Below are positions 1 through 11,974 of a stretch of 64,000 nucleotides of DNA, piece by piece. Under the pieces are notes generated by a model that had not been told where the DNA came from, made no database searches, and worked only from the letters and a program-made list of their open reading frames with translations. This stretch comes from Euglena gracilis (Eukaryota; Euglenida; Euglenophyceae; Euglenales). The stretch lies in contig CP154954.1 in the NCBI GenBank assembly GCA_039621445.1, forward strand, positions 77,510,073 through 77,574,072, written 5' to 3'. A program made the position numbers and the translations under genes. Numbering within the stretch: the first letter of the stretch is position 1; each line of letters opens with the position of its first letter.

Positions 1-430
1 CTCTCAATGCGATGCTCTGCCAAACGAATTGTCTCTGTCCTGTTTCGCTTAATGGAAATGTGGGTAGGAGGCAATGCCTACCTGTCCCTGGAAGGAACGT
101 GGAGTTGTACCTGAACCTGGTTCGCTGCTGCAGCGTTCATCTTGAGTGAATCAAGGCTTATGTGTGCAATCTCTTTGGTGATTTACCATCGCAAATGCGG
201 AATCCACTGCTCGTTGGAAATGGCTCCGGATGGAACGATATCGGTCGAGGGCTCTCCCCAATGGTGGGTTGTCGGGTGTACGAAGGGAGGTCTTTCACCT
301 TCTCTGGCAATTTCGTTTCCTTCCTCTCATCTAGTCCGCATCTAGTTTGTAGAACCGTTGTCTTCATCCAAGAGAAGCTTCTCCCAGATGTCCTTCTCCT
401 CAGACCATCCACGGTGTTCTGCATGGGATT
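1..430 (-). repeat. Partial copy of the 43.6-48.9 kb repeat family
   Basis: This stretch aligns by eye with the tandem repeats at 43.6-48.9 kb: both carry the phrase CTCTCAATG(T/C)GATGCTCTGC, the GTTGTACCTGAACCTGG block and the 'GGTTGTCGGGTGTA' block in the same order. From about 310 it instead follows the version at 55.69-55.83 kb (CTTCTCCCAGATGT...CTCCTCAGACCATCCA). The minus strand keeps the splice-donor-like GGTAAATC seen in the array exons. It is cut by the window start, so its full extent is unknown. The similarity is clear; coding status is inference. Confidence 0.75.
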
Positions 431-1286
431 GGATAATTATGTTTTCCTGCTAATTCATTGTACACGAAGGCTCCAACTGGTACTTTTTGGACTCAACTCC
501 CTGACTGGTTTCTGCATGACAATCTGCAACCAATTGCATAATTTTAGGGTTTGGAATAGGATTTTTGGGTTTGGAAATAAGGATTAGAATTGGGAGAACC
601 ATCAATTTTTCTTCGAGAGTGGCCTAAAAACCTCCAAACCCTCACCCTAACCCAAACCCAACCCCTAGTTTGACCTCAGTTTTTATATCTATGCTTTCGA
701 GCACTCAGTCATAATTCAACATACTTTTTATATTCAATACGTAAAATATTTTTCAGGTGATGTCATCAAGGATACCATCAATTCAGATCTACACCCAAGT
801 GGGTGATCTCCACCTTCGGGGTCCACTTGGGGGTTGGCAGTTGCCAGTACGCCATTGCGTGATGTCCAATTTGTATTGTTTAACAACTGCCGTGGTGAAG
901 GGGCAATAAGACAAAGAGAAGACAGGTGCCCCGATGCCTCCCCAGGAAATTGTTGTTATGCCCGAGGAACTCTCATGGTCGCCAGGTCCCATATGGTCAT
1001 CCCCAGTGGTGTCAAAATTGTTGAAATCGGAGAAACCAGGGTGTTTGGTTCCGATTTTGAGCCCACCTCTTGGGCTCAAAATCTAGCAGTATTCCTTGAT
1101 AAGACCATAACCTCAGAAACGGACAGGGCCCACTTGGGAAATTGTCAGGCAGTCAGGGTCCTGGAATTGCCCAAACTGTTATTATTCAAATTTGTCCTGG
1201 CCGCAGTCATGCCCATCGCGTCAAGTGACGGAATTTTCACTCTTTGTTTCTGTCATTTTTGTGGGAATAATTATTATCAACGTTAT
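431..1286. other. No gene recognised
   Basis: Low-complexity patches (AACCCTAACCC-like text near 640-660, AT-rich 700-760) and a short inverted pair around 799-835 (CCCAAGTGG / CCACTTGGG). The longest ORF (834-1325, plus, 163 codons) has no recognisable domain and runs into the transposon end, so I treat it as chance. Confidence 0.5.
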
Positions 1287-1886
1287 TACCTCCCCCCCCC
1301 CTGTCCAACGACCGGGCTTGTCTAACGACCACCCCCCCGGTCAGAGACGATCTTTTTGTATACGATGTTGGTTCGGCCAAAATTGCTAAAAGTTGGCTAA
1401 AACAGTCAAAAATAGCCCAAAATGGCCTAAAATGGCCAAAGGATGGCCAAAAGTGCCCAAAAAGTTGCCAAAAAATAGCAAAAATAAGGCAAAAATGGCA
1501 AAAGTAGCCAAAAACAGCCTAAAGTGACCAAAAATGGGGAACGTGGGCCAAAGTGTGGCCAACAGTTGCCAAAAGTGGCCAAAAGCGACCAAACATGGCG
1601 AAAAGCGGTCAAAAATGCCTAAAAATTCCCAAAAGTGCCCCCAAAAAGTCCAGAAATGGCCAAAAGTGGCCAACCGTAGTCAAGAAATAGCACAAATGGC
1701 CAAAAACAGCCCAAAAATGGCCATATACCCCTATTTATGGTAAATTTTCCTCCGACTTGGTGTCCACCCCCCTTGTCTAACGACCACCCCCCCTGGTCGG
1801 AGACGAACATTGGCCATTTTAGCGACCGCCCCCCCCCGGTCGGAGACGAACATTAGTGGTCGTTGGACAAGGGGGAGGGGGAGGTA
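1287..1886. mobile_element. TA-flanked MITE, about 596 bp (Tc1/mariner-like ends)
   Basis: The element occupies 1289-1884 between TA dinucleotides at 1287-1288 and 1885-1886. Its ends are inverted repeats: the left reads CCTCC(C-run)TGTCCAACGACC and the reverse complement of the right reads CCTCCCCCTCCCCCTTGTCC followed by AACGACC. A second motif, CCGGTCGGAGACGAAC, occurs just inside both ends and is repeated at 1786-1850. The core (about 1386-1735) is a degenerate run of GGCCAAAAA-type words with no transposase ORF. A TA duplication and short inverted ends fit non-autonomous Tc1/mariner elements; the superfamily is inference. Confidence 0.75.
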
Positions 1887-3344
1887 CATTACATCTGAAT
1901 TCGTCTTTTTTGGTGCTGATGTCAAGGATGCAGTTTTGTTAACAGCATCGTGAACTGCTCCATTGTCGCATTTCACAGAGTGGCGTGTCTGAAGTGGCTC
2001 ACCACGAGGGGGATTGGGGAGAAGTTAAGGTGAAACAAAAGCAGAAATAGCGATGGCACATAAACATTGGACATTTAAAAAAAACATTAGTTGAGTAGGT
2101 GTGATGATGACATCTTTAGTTTTATTTTCCAGGGCCATGGAAGGTGCTGAATATGTTGTGCCAAAGCGCTGAGTTGCATTGTGGATCGCCCCTGGCCGAA
2201 CCTCAACTTCAAATTCAAGCAACCAAGCAACCACCTGGCGTATTTGTATCGTGCCTGGACTACAGCGGCTAAAGATATTATTACGTTACAATAATAATCG
2301 CACATGGTGTGCCACCCACCCCATTGTCGACGTTTTTTGTTGAGATAAATTTTTCCTTTTTGTGGCCAGGTGGACCAGTTTCGTAACCAACTGGCATTTC
2401 AACAGCTTCATTATTATTATGTATGAGTCTGAAAAGAAAGAGTTTTCTCTTGGAATAAGTGGAGCCCACTGATCGACAATCATGCCTGCGGTGTTCCAGA
2501 CCTTGCTTTTCATTCTCCTCATCCTTTTTTTTTTTGGATCACCTTACTAGCACAAATTCAACCGTTGTCACCAGGAAATTTTTGTTGTGTTTTTTTCCCC
2601 CGAGAAACTCCCTCCGTCGGTTTCAGATCTTTATTTCGAATATCTTTCCTCCTTGAGAACAATTCAACCGATTTTTTTTTTCACACAGTAGGGTTGTGTT
2701 TCAGTGTCGAAAACTGAGCGTCACACACCACACCACGTTCACGTCATTTTCAAATCATCGATCATTTCGTCATGTGCCACACATCTCTCACTGAGAATAA
2801 AACGGTCATTATTTTTGACACTGCACCTTCCCCGCAGAACCTCATTTGTTCCACAGAAAGGTCGCCCGACCTCTATTATTTTTTATTTTTTTTGCAGGGG
2901 AGAATTGAGAAGGCAAAATACCCAGGGATATAGAGAGCCAGTTAGAGGATTACCCACCTGGATGCGCCATAGCCATGGATGCTTGAAAGCAGTGGAAACA
3001 GAGACATTTTTTTAAATTTGAAAAAGTAGATATAAACCCTCTGGAGGCAATCCAGATGTGCTGATGGAATTCGGCGGTATGAAAGCTTTTTCACAGCCCT
3101 TTCACCCCCTGAACCCACTCCCCGATCCAAGAGATCCCTGGCACCTTTGCAACCGTTTCAATATCCAGGCATCGGTTACATCTTCCACCAGTTTCCTTCA
3201 TTTCATGTGTGGTTGTTTTTGTGATTTTCTAGTTTGTGCACCTGAAAAAATCCGACCACATACTCTGGTGTGTTGCTGTTCATTTCGAGGCAGTGGCTTT
3301 CCGGCCGTCGGATCGGTCATCCTAGCGCATCGGTCCTGTCTTGG
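1887..3344. other. Gene-free stretch, nothing assignable
   Basis: AT-rich sequence with poly-T tracts (2525-2537, 2668-2680, 2880-2893). Short ORFs on both strands have no family features. I see no RNA gene or transposon end here. Confidence 0.5.
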
Positions 3345-3431
3345 TGATGATGATAACGATGATGATGACGACGACGATGAGGATGATGATGACGATGATG
3401 ATGACGATGATGATGAAGATGATAATGATTG
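3345..3431. repeat. GAT/GAC trinucleotide microsatellite
   Basis: About 85 bp of interspersed GAT, GAC and GAA triplets. Read in frame it would give an acidic Asp/Glu run on plus and Ser or Ile/Val runs on minus, which are by-products. The same microsatellite with the same downstream flank (GGCC...CTCACACAGATT) recurs at 55,843-55,885, so it is part of a dispersed repeat and not an independent locus. Confidence 0.9.
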
Positions 3432-3700
3432 ATTTATCTTGATGAAGGCCACCACGGCTCAAGTTATGTGGCCTTCTCACACAGATTTGCCGCTGGGTAC
3501 CTATCCTGCAATGAAGGCAATGGACAAGTCTGATTGGTTTGGCCAAGGGCTCGGTGCAACAACTCTTTCCTGTCTTGTGGCAACAAGCCTGTGATTTTTG
3601 TGAATATTGTGTTTGTCAGGGCAGTGGCAACCTGAAGGACAGGTGCAGCTCCAAGGTGCATGAAACAAATGGACCAGCACACAAGGCACGTTGTGTATTT
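3432..3700 (-). pseudogene. Coding relic shared with 55.9-56.0 kb
   Basis: The minus strand matches 55.89-56.02 kb at protein level: CWSIC followed by HLG, then an LQD(R/T)YP(A/E)ANLCE block, with insertions between. The plus-strand text (CACACAGATT(T/C)GC...TATCCTGCAAT) aligns as well. Both sit directly beside a GAT/GAC microsatellite. The parent family is not recognised. Stops and indels between blocks mean the copy is broken. Confidence 0.4.
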
Positions 3701-4137
3701 TGAGTTGCTGGTGACGCTATTTTTGGAGCAAGTGGAGTGCTTATTTCGGTTCTCTGCCTGGTGTGTTTCCTCGGGCGAGTTTTACAAATGTGCCAGCTCT
3801 GTGCGCTTTTTTTCTCGTCTTGTCGTGCGGCTGGAGCACCCAGTGTGTGGTTTGTTTGCGCGACATCGATGGTCCTGTTTGTGATTTGGAACACACCTGT
3901 CGTCATTTGGCAGACGGTGGATTCTCTCTGCACATGGATTTGATGGCAAGGTCTGGCTGGCAGCCTCCGGCACGGGCCTCCTGGGTTTGGCGACCCCTGT
4001 TAGCTTACAGTCACAAGGCTCTGCAACAGTACATGTTTTGAAGCAGTCCAGATGATGGATGTTTGCCGAGGATTTGTGATGCTGAAAGACGTGCAAATGA
4101 ACAGTTGCATGTGCACGTATCATATGTGTCATATTTG

Positions 4138-4475
4138 TAACCCCCCCCCCAAATAATAAACCCCCCGGTTTATTATTTGGACACCCGAAGTCGGGGTACG
4201 GGGGGGTTTATTATTTGGGGGGGTTTTATTATTTGGGCAAAAATTTGAAGTCAAAATTAGACCCGAAAACCCCTCCACAGGCTCCAATGGTCACTTTTTT
4301 GGGATTTTTTGAAAACTGGGTGCTTTTTTGGCATTTTTTCTGCACCAATTTGATCCATCTTTTGTGATTTTTTGCAACATTTCTGCTAATTTTTGGCTCT
4401 TTTTTTCTTAGCCCTCACACCTGCCAGAGGGGGGGGGGTTATTTTTTGGGGGGGTTATTATTTGCGGGGGGTTTA
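4138..4475. mobile_element. TA-flanked MITE with AAATAATAA subterminal repeats
   Basis: The element spans 4140-4473 between TA at 4138-4139 and 4474-4475. Left end: C-run then CAAATAATAAACCCCCC; reverse complement of the right end: AACCCCCCGCAAATAATAAC. AAATAATAA (or its complement) recurs at least four times near the left end, separated by C or G runs, so the end can fold repeatedly. There is no ORF of note. It lies inside the old diverged array copy and is absent from units 1-4 at the matching place, so it inserted after that copy separated. Tc1/mariner-like affiliation is inferred from the TA only. Confidence 0.75.
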
Positions 4476-4679
4476 TCATATATAAGGTACAGTTGGCAGA
4501 TGACGCTCATTTTATTGAGTGATATTCAGCCCAACTTTTCTGAGTAATTTGAAATTTTAATTGTGGACCTCCAGTTTAATACTAAGACCTTTATCGTTAT
4601 TTTGTGTGATCATGGTAATATTTTTTTCTAACAGTCGTTCGCAGGTGTTTTTATGAAGTTATGGGAGCCAAAAAAAATG

Positions 4680-5195
4680 GCCTATTTTCGAAGGAATGTG
4701 CCTGGTGGGGGTAGTGCCTGCCTTGGCAGGCACTCATAGGCACTCCGGACCCCCCCCCCACCGGGGTTGGTAAGAATCAGCCTAACATGGCCAGCTTCCT
4801 GGGGTGTAGTGTAGCTTCTCATCCTGTCAATGCAGATGTGCACCGATGGAGCGTACCAATGGACTGAATGGCTCACAATCAGCTCCAAGCTGCCACCCCA
4901 GCTGGAGGGCAGCTTTTCGGATATTTGGCCAAGTTTTTGGCCAGGTGTACCCGGTCGAAAATCGGCCAAAATGCTGCCAAAATGCCGCTTTTGGTAATTT
5001 TTGGGGCTAAAATTTGTCAAGGTTGCTTAAAAATTTTGGTGCAAAGCGCCGGAAGGAAGAATTTGGCCTTTTTGGGGGGGTGGGGTCCCGGTTGCCCGCC
5101 GACTTTTTTTGGGGGGCCTCTTGTCCAACAAACCCCTCTCCCGGTTGCAGGACATTTTTTTGAAACCCTACGTCCATTGATCCCCCCCCATTGGA
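4680..5195. mobile_element. GC-rich insertion related to 62.26-62.36 kb
   Basis: Interrupts the old array copy between its C-like and D-like blocks. It contains the inverted pair GTGCCTGCCTTGGCAGGCAC (about 4711-4730) followed by C-runs and GGTTGGTAAGAATCAGCCT. The region at 62,274-62,345 has the same order: GTGCCTGCTATGGGCAGGCA, a C-run, then GTTGGTAAATGAAGCCT. Its core has GGCCAAAAATGCC-like words. Ends and target duplication were not defined. Confidence 0.45.
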
Positions 5196-5715
5196 AGACA
5201 GGGGTAATTTGTTGTTGGACATGGGGCAGTGCAAATGGTGTTCTTTGTGGCTTGGTGTACAGCCAGTCGGCTTTCAGAGGGATCTTGCAATGCAAAAAAA
5301 TTAAAAATAACAACCCATTTGGTTCCGATGCAATCTGTTGTCTCCATGGCAAATTCTGCAAAGAATACAGCTACCAGAAAAACGTCGGAGTGACGTGGGC
5401 ATTCGATCTTTTTTCAGCTGGAATTTTTCTAATCGTCACCGAGCGACAAAACAGTTGCCAGTTTCGGTGGCAAGACATTTATTTTATTATAAACGAACTC
5501 TGGCAGGTGTGTTTGGTTACTGGCTTGCTTGACTGGCTTGCAGAACGACTTTAGCACCCAAATGATATGCCAATTTAGCAAAGGCAAGCGGGCAATGTGA
5601 TCCGTGCTTGGGCAGGCAGCAGTGGGCCAGCTTGGGACACTGAAGTTGAGTGCGTGTATTTTGCAGTATCAAAGTTATATGATGGCCCTCGCCATTGTCA
5701 AATAAATTGAATTAA

Positions 5716-6302
5716 AATGATATTGCACACCCTCCAAATATTGACCCGGTCACCGACGAGGGAGTAATTTTGGCCGGGCAGGGTAACCTTCGGTGGGTGT
5801 CAATTTTTTATATTAACCCCTTGGGAAGCTCAAGGTAACACCCGATGTTTCGGAGAGGTTGTCTTCCTCTTCTCTGCGGGGTCGTTTTTAGGAGGTGTCG
5901 GGGTCTCCTCGTTCTCCATCTTCTCTTTCCCCTTCTCTTTCTCCTTGCGTTCGCCTGTGTAAGTCAACATTGCTCTTTCCACCCCAGGTCAAGGTTTTGT
6001 CTACAAATCTCACCGCTTCAAGACAGCTTCAAAATATATTCTGATCAAGGCTGTGGAAAGCCGTGCAAAAATTTTGACCAAACAAATGATGCAAGCAACG
6101 TTCTAATTTTGACCAAGGAGCACAGACACATAAAACAAGATAGACCCCTCATCGGAGGCGGCGGGGTTTTCTTCTCTTTCTCCCGTGCACCCTCTGCGAA
6201 GCTTCTCCTCCTGTCAGCACAACCAATAGGGTGATTTGTTTGCCGGAAGTCAATCATGCTGTTTGTTATTTGGTGGACACCTGCCGTCATTTGACAATAA
6301 AT
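5716..6302. other. Spacer; last part matches 3750-3920
   Basis: 5716-6150 shows nothing assignable. 6160-6300 aligns with 3750-3920 (for example CTGTTTGTTATTTGGTGGACACCTGCCGTCATTTG against CTGTTTGTGATTTGGAACACACCTGTCGTCATTTG, each cut here into adjoining parts). This shows that the old copy and the array shared flanking sequence before the microsatellite grew. Confidence 0.5.
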
Positions 6303-6887
6303 ATAGCCCCACAACACACACACAAACAACACACACACACACAAGAGAGAGAGAGGAGAGGGAGACAAGAGAGAGGAGGGGAGAGAGAGAGAGAGAGATA
6401 GAGAAGGGAGTGAGAGAGAAGGGGAGAGAGAGAGAGCGACGAGAGAGGGAGAGATGACCGGAGAGAGAGAGAGGAGACCCTGGCTCGGAAACCCTCGCTC
6501 AGAGGCTCTCCTCAGGAGGAGGTGCGATCTCCTTGCGCAGCTCATACACTCTTCTCTCAGAGAGTCATATTAGCAGGACACGGAGAGTTCAAACCAGATC
6601 TCTCCGACTTGCAGGGGTCTGGAAAGGCACCGTCGAGAAGCTCTCTCCTCCTGAAGAGGACCTACGCGTCGAGAGAGCGCTAGGGAGAGAACCCAGGGAG
6701 AAATATCCCCTGTAACGAACACACACCACACCACACATCTAGCAGAGAGAGAGAGAAGAGAGAGAGAGAGTGAGGAGAGAGGAGAAGAGAGAGAGAGAGG
6801 TTGGAGAGGAGGAGTTTCCCCCAAGGAGTTCCCAGAAACACCGATTCAGAAGAAGCGAGAGAGAGAGAAAGAGAGAGGAAGAGAGAG

Positions 6888-6960
<73 letters not shown>
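6303..6960. repeat. CA then GA microsatellite tract
   Basis: CA repeats at about 6313-6342 pass into long imperfect GA/GAGAG runs to 6960, with a more complex island at 6470-6720. The pure GA run at 6897-6960 abuts array segment A. In units 2-4 the equivalent position holds CA or CTCA/CCCA repeats. Long low-complexity ORFs in all frames here are artefacts. Confidence 0.9.
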
Positions 6961-6962
<2 letters not shown>

Positions 6963-7209
6963 GTGATGGAAAGCTCCAGCGGGCTTGTATCCAGCCAGCT
7001 GGGTTCGGCGGCGGCTTTTTTTGACATTACTTTTACTTGTATTTGACATTTTTTTAACAATGCTTTTCTTTGACCCCTGTCAGTTTGCAGTCAGATTCCT
7101 GGTGGCTTTTCTGGTTCACAACAGATAACGTTTGCCAATCAGTCGGAGGGCGAGGGGTGTTTGTCGAGGATATTTACGCTGAGATGAGGTGCAAACGAAG
7201 AGTGGGGTA

Positions 7210-7376
7210 TGTGCGTATATATATATAATATATAATATATATATAGATATATATATATATATATAGATATATCTATGTATATATATATATATATTATTAT
7301 AGATATATATATATATAGATGATATATCTTATATATATTCTGATATAGATATTTATATATATATATATATATATCA
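7210..7376. repeat. TA microsatellite private to unit 1
   Basis: About 160 bp of TA/TATAGA repeats lie between GTATGTGCG and ATCATGTGTATTATATCATT. Units 2-4 read straight through (GTATGTGCGTATATCATGTG), so the tract grew in unit 1 from a TATAT seed. Confidence 0.9.
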
Positions 7377-8357
7377 TGTGTATTATATCATTCGCCAAGT
7401 TCCTTCACGGAGCATTTTGCAGCAAACTCCTTATTGTCCAGGGTCGAAGCCTCCATTGGTACGTCTGCATCGTCTGCTTTTTTCTCTGCACAAACAGGGA
7501 AAAAGCCCGTGGATGTTTCGACAACTCTCAAATGCAGCACACTTCCATCGCTTGTTGTTTATCACCTCGTGCCAAATATTTGCCGAATGCATCCCAATGA
7601 GTTCGTCTCGGTTGAACACTGGGGCCTTGTGTGTTGTCTATCATTTGTCATGTGCAAGGTGTCATTGACAGGTGACGCTCATTCATTGAGAATTACAATT
7701 CAGCAATCAAATTGAGCAGGTTATACACCCCAATTTTTTCTGGGTAATTTGCAAATATAATTATTATTGCGTCTCCAGTTTAATATCAAGACACAGTGTG
7801 GGCAGTTGCATGGAAATAATGCTAATATTTTCCAACCTGAGTGCGCGCAGCAGGTGTTTTTTTTGCAGTTGTTGCATTTGCGCTGTATATGGCATGTGGT
7901 AGCCATGTGATGATGGATATTGAAGTGCCCCATATTTTGTTTACAATATGTTCCAGTTTCAAGTTGGCTGAGCAGACAGATGCTTTTGTTCTTACCACAA
8001 TGTCTCAATCTCAGTGAGGCGAAAGTCAGATTGCCATAACCACATTCAGCCCAGCCTAGTGTGATATTTGAATGTGGAAATATGTTTGAATGCCTTTTAA
8101 CACATGTTACCGCAATTTTTGGCACGCTTTTCAGCCGTTCCGAGCCCAATCAGTCTCATACGTCACCGTAAGAAATGATCATTTGCATGTGTAATAATAC
8201 AAAAGAAAATGGATAATAAAAAGAGAAAGTCCTGAGCAAGAAGGTTGTGTTCTGAGACTCCCATTTTTAAGCAAACAAGCGCATTTGCTCACTCGATGAT
8301 TTTTTCTGGCTTCAACTGCACGGCAAGCTTCCTGAGGAGTTTGTGAAGCTTCTCAGG

Positions 8358-8430
8358 GGGGGGGTGGGGGGGGGGGGGGGGTGGGGGGGGGGAGGGCGGT
8401 GGGGAGGGGGGATTTTTTTTTTTCCTTTTT
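8358..8430. repeat. G-rich tract private to unit 1
   Basis: Long G-runs broken by T or A, then a T-run, replace the short phrase AAGCTGAAGCTGTCATGCAG found in units 2-4. It could form G-quadruplex structures; this is inferred from composition. A long-read consensus error is also possible. Confidence 0.8.
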
Positions 8431-11125
8431 CTTCACTGTTATGCAGGTGGAGTGCACCCATGATCTTAATGGTTTGGTGTTATTTGTGGCTTGGTGCACA
8501 GTGCTCAGAAAGGGTGCTTGCAATGGTTACAATCAAAATTCAAAAAAGGGTGCAAATTGTTTTTTTAAAAGTGGTTCCCAGTGCAAGCAATCTTTTGTCC
8601 ACACTTCAAATTTAGCAAAGAAAAAAAATGCAGAAAAGCCCGCAGAAACCCCAGTAGTGACATCGGCATTCAAATCTTTAACGGCGGGAAACCTTTCTCA
8701 TCGTCACTGAGCAAAAAGAATTTGCAGACTTGGCAGCAGGAATTAAATTTCATGTTAAACAAGTCTGGCAGTGCAACACAGTGTGTGGTACGCAAGCCAT
8801 TGATTGACCGAGGTGTGGCATTGGCTTGCGGAACGTTTTTGGCACCGAATTGATATGCCATTTCAGCCAAGGCAAAGGGGGCAAGGCGGTCCATGCTTGG
8901 CTGGGCAGCAATCGGACCCAGCTTGACTGTGCATTGCTTGAAATTGCAGGATCAAAAGTAACACAATGGCCCTCGTTATTGTTAAAAACATATTAAAATG
9001 ATCCAGAGATATTACATAAGGCACAGATACTACGTAAATATGTACATGTATGTATGCATCTATGTGTACATATATAAAATAAACATGGAGAAGTGAAATG
9101 AGAATTTTTTTGCATAAGTAATTCACATAAGTGTGTATATATTTGTTTTGCATTACGCAATAGTATTCCAATTTTATAACAATTATAAGCCCCATATCAA
9201 AACCAACCCCAGTACAAAACCATTTACACCTTAAACACATCAATATTTTTTGGCAGCAGCTCAATCATCAACCATCTCAAACCACATAGCTCAACATTTT
9301 TTTGTACAGGCAAGCAATCAACATTATCCCACCAACATTTTTCTCATTCTTATTTTTAGAATAACAAAAGAATTTTTCAGAACAATAAACCAAATTTTGA
9401 TCATTTTTAATTTTTAATGTAAAAAACACAGTCCATTATGAATTTTCAAAATAAACCGGGAGTATAACAACACAAATTGACTATTTAGTTTAACTTTTTT
9501 TTGAAGTGCTTTTTTTTTTTCCTTAATGATGCAAACAATAATAAACATGTTGTCAAAACCAACCCCACAATGACAACAATTGATCCGGGTTTTTAATGAT
9601 TTTGTCACAAGTTTTCTCAAACAATTGTGTCCATTTTTTTTGCAAACCCATTTCAAAAGAACCAGTTAAAAATTACCAGAGTTCAAGTTATTTTAAGCAA
9701 CAAAATTTGGCTCCCTCAAACAACTCCACAAATTCAACCACAATATCTGGATAGTTGTAGGAATTGGCAGACATTTCTCAACATCATCCACATTTTTTTG
9801 CCCCTTGGCCTGGGTCTCATCTTCAGCGGTCTCTTTGCGGACGTACTTTTTATTCATAGGGTGGGGCGGGAGAGGCGCATGCCAGCAGGCCAGGTTTCTC
9901 AGACTGAACAGCGGCGAAGAAATGCATTGAACTAATTTGCAGTGCCTGGAGAGGCATGCTTGGAGCTCTGGACAAGGAGACAACAGCACATTCTCCAAGA
10001 TCATCTGGTCGATAAAGCTGTGTCACCTCTTCGTCCACCTCACGGAAACTGGGCAATATTTTGAGGTTGAAGGGCAGTGGGTTATTTTGTTTTTTGTTTA
10101 ATATGTTGGTCCGAAAATGGGTGGAACTGGGTCCCGGGTTTCCTGATTAAATAACGCAATGAAGTTTTTCCCATCATAAATCCCACGACTGAGAGAAACA
10201 GTAATTGAATGGTCAAATGCTCAACAAACTCTGAAAATAGAGCGCGAACCGTCCAGCGGACACGGCACGTGATGGTGCTCTCATTGGATCACCCCAACCC
10301 GGGCCGGCAGTGGGTTGTACAGACACAAACAGAAAACAAACACTTGACTCGTGAAGTAGTACACAGAAACGTTGGCTTCTTTTTCAAAGAAATGGAATTG
10401 TACACAAATTTTGGTTGGGAGGAGGGATATTTTTGCTGCCAATGGACTGTGAAATTTTCTCCCCAAATCCTGGCTCTGTTCCCTGTCTAAAAACAGGGAA
10501 CAGACGATGGGGAGAAAATCTGCAGATAATTAATTCCTGGTGTAAAGAATCTGTGAATTCTGCACGAAAAAACAAAAAAAGATGAAAATAGAATCTGAGA
10601 GCACCGGCCCATCATCCATCGCGGGCTCACAGGCCACAGGGCTTGCGGTTGGTCTGACCGAAATTCTGGCAGAGGTAATCATCACAGCCACGGCGTGAAA
10701 TTCCTGCCCCACTACCAGGGCTTCGGTTCGGTTCAACTGAAACTCTCCGGGAAAAAATAAACTGTCACAGCCACGGCCACAGCCACGGCCATTCTCATCA
10801 TGATTGACCAAATCCCCCCCACGGTTTTCGGTTCGGTTCAACCGACCCAGTTTTGGGGAGAAGAGAGACCTCGAATTCGGCTTACTTCCGGCCGCATTTC
10901 TGCTTCGGAGGGATTGAAATTACCCCCCCCCCCGACCTGACAACCAGCTCAGGTTTAAGGAGGAGGGGAAATCAATAACAATTATTCCTGCCCCCAAAGC
11001 CCACATTATCAGTCTACGGTCGTAAATATGTGGTGGGGGTGATTTAATGTTGTCCCCCACTCCGAATTCGGCCGGCCAGCCAAATCTCAGGGTTGGGAAA
11101 AATAACAGGTCTGTCACACCCTGCA

Positions 11126-11667
11126 TTCGGCACTAAACAGCCCTAATTCAGGGTTTATAACCCCCCCCCCCCCAGGTGTTGGCTGACAGCCGAAACCTGG
11201 TGGGGGAAGAAAGCCAAAAATCCCCGCGTATCTCCCCGCGTATATTCCAAAAAGGCACAGACCACTTTAGTCGAGGGGAAAAAATACCCCTCGATCAGCC
11301 CCCCCCCCCCCACAGCACGGTTCTAAAAAATAATGCTCAGGTTGGGGACCGGGGTTCGCAAAATAATCTGATCCCCCCCGTTCTCGACCGAACATATCCA
11401 GAAACGGGGGTCCAGGGGAGGTAATGCCCCAGGTTGCACCCCCCCCTTCCCGAGGCTTAAAATATTCACCACAGGGCCAGGGGAATACAAAAATATGCAG
11501 CCATCCCCCCCATATCACCTCGGTCAGCCACGGCGAAACATGAGAGGACATAAAACGGAAGATCATCGCGCAGCCGCCTTGCTGCAACCCATACTGGGCA
11601 GCAGCCTTTTGCAGGATCAGTTTTTCCGGAACGTTTGTTTTGGAATGCACTCTCAGGCATCACCTGA
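11126..11667. repeat. Segment S, present in units 1 and 3 only
   Basis: Units 2 and 4 read CACACCCTGC directly into the T-run of segment N (20,960-20,970; 39,655-39,662). Unit 1 has about 540 bp between these points, and unit 3 has its last 400 bp (28,562-28,955). The unit 1 insert starts ATTCGGCAC and ends CACCTGAA, with TGC on both sides, which would fit a 3-bp target duplication. Deletion in units 2 and 4 is the alternative. No coding capacity was recognised. Confidence 0.6.
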
Positions 11668-11974
11668 ATGCTTTTTTTTTAATATTCTGCACCGTAACAG
11701 AGATTTCATGAAATATAAATGCAAGCAGCTTTTGCAAAATTCTGTGGACCTGCAGTATCTTGTTTCATAAGACAAGCCAGCCAGGATTCTGAAAGAAACC
11801 AGGTAGGTCCAGCAATGCAAGCAGCGCTGCATGGAACGGGACCGCGGGACGCATCGTGCCTTTATCACTCTGGCACCCAGCACCAAAAGAATCACAACAA
11901 ACCTTCAACAGAAGCATGCTTTGGCTGTTATTACATGTACAATATGCCAATTTGGTCTCCATAGTGCATGCAAA

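Larger units (their letters stand above)
3750..5715. repeat. Ancient diverged copy of array segments A-E
   Basis: Several ordered blocks match the units that start at 6961: GATGTTTGCCGAGGATTTGTG (4050) with GGTGTTTGTCGAGGATATTT (7157); GATGACGCTCATT...CTCCAGTTTAATA (4500-4580) with 7670-7785; GTGGCTTGGTGTACAG (5247) with GTGGCTTGGTGCACAG (8485); and GCTTGGGCAGGCAGCAGT through ATGGCCCTCGCCATTGT (5608-5700) with 8897-8985. 3750-3920 also matches 6160-6300, with shared minus-strand peptide QITN..ID..QTNH. Much greater divergence than between units 1-4 implies an older duplication, later interrupted by the insertions at 4138-4475 and about 4680-5195. Confidence 0.8.

Noticed and set aside
834-1325. 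163-codon plus ORF
   Set aside because: It reads into the terminal inverted repeat of the MITE, and no domain is visible.
3322-3455. Asp/Glu-rich and Ser-rich ORFs
   Set aside because: Products of the GAT/GAC microsatellite.
6680-7060. Ser/Leu and Arg/Glu ORFs
   Set aside because: Translations of GA microsatellite sequence.
10600-10860. Possible tRNA-derived SINE in segment L, suggested by GGTTCGGTTCAA
   Set aside because: No A box at the right distance, no poly-A tail or target duplication, and no cloverleaf.
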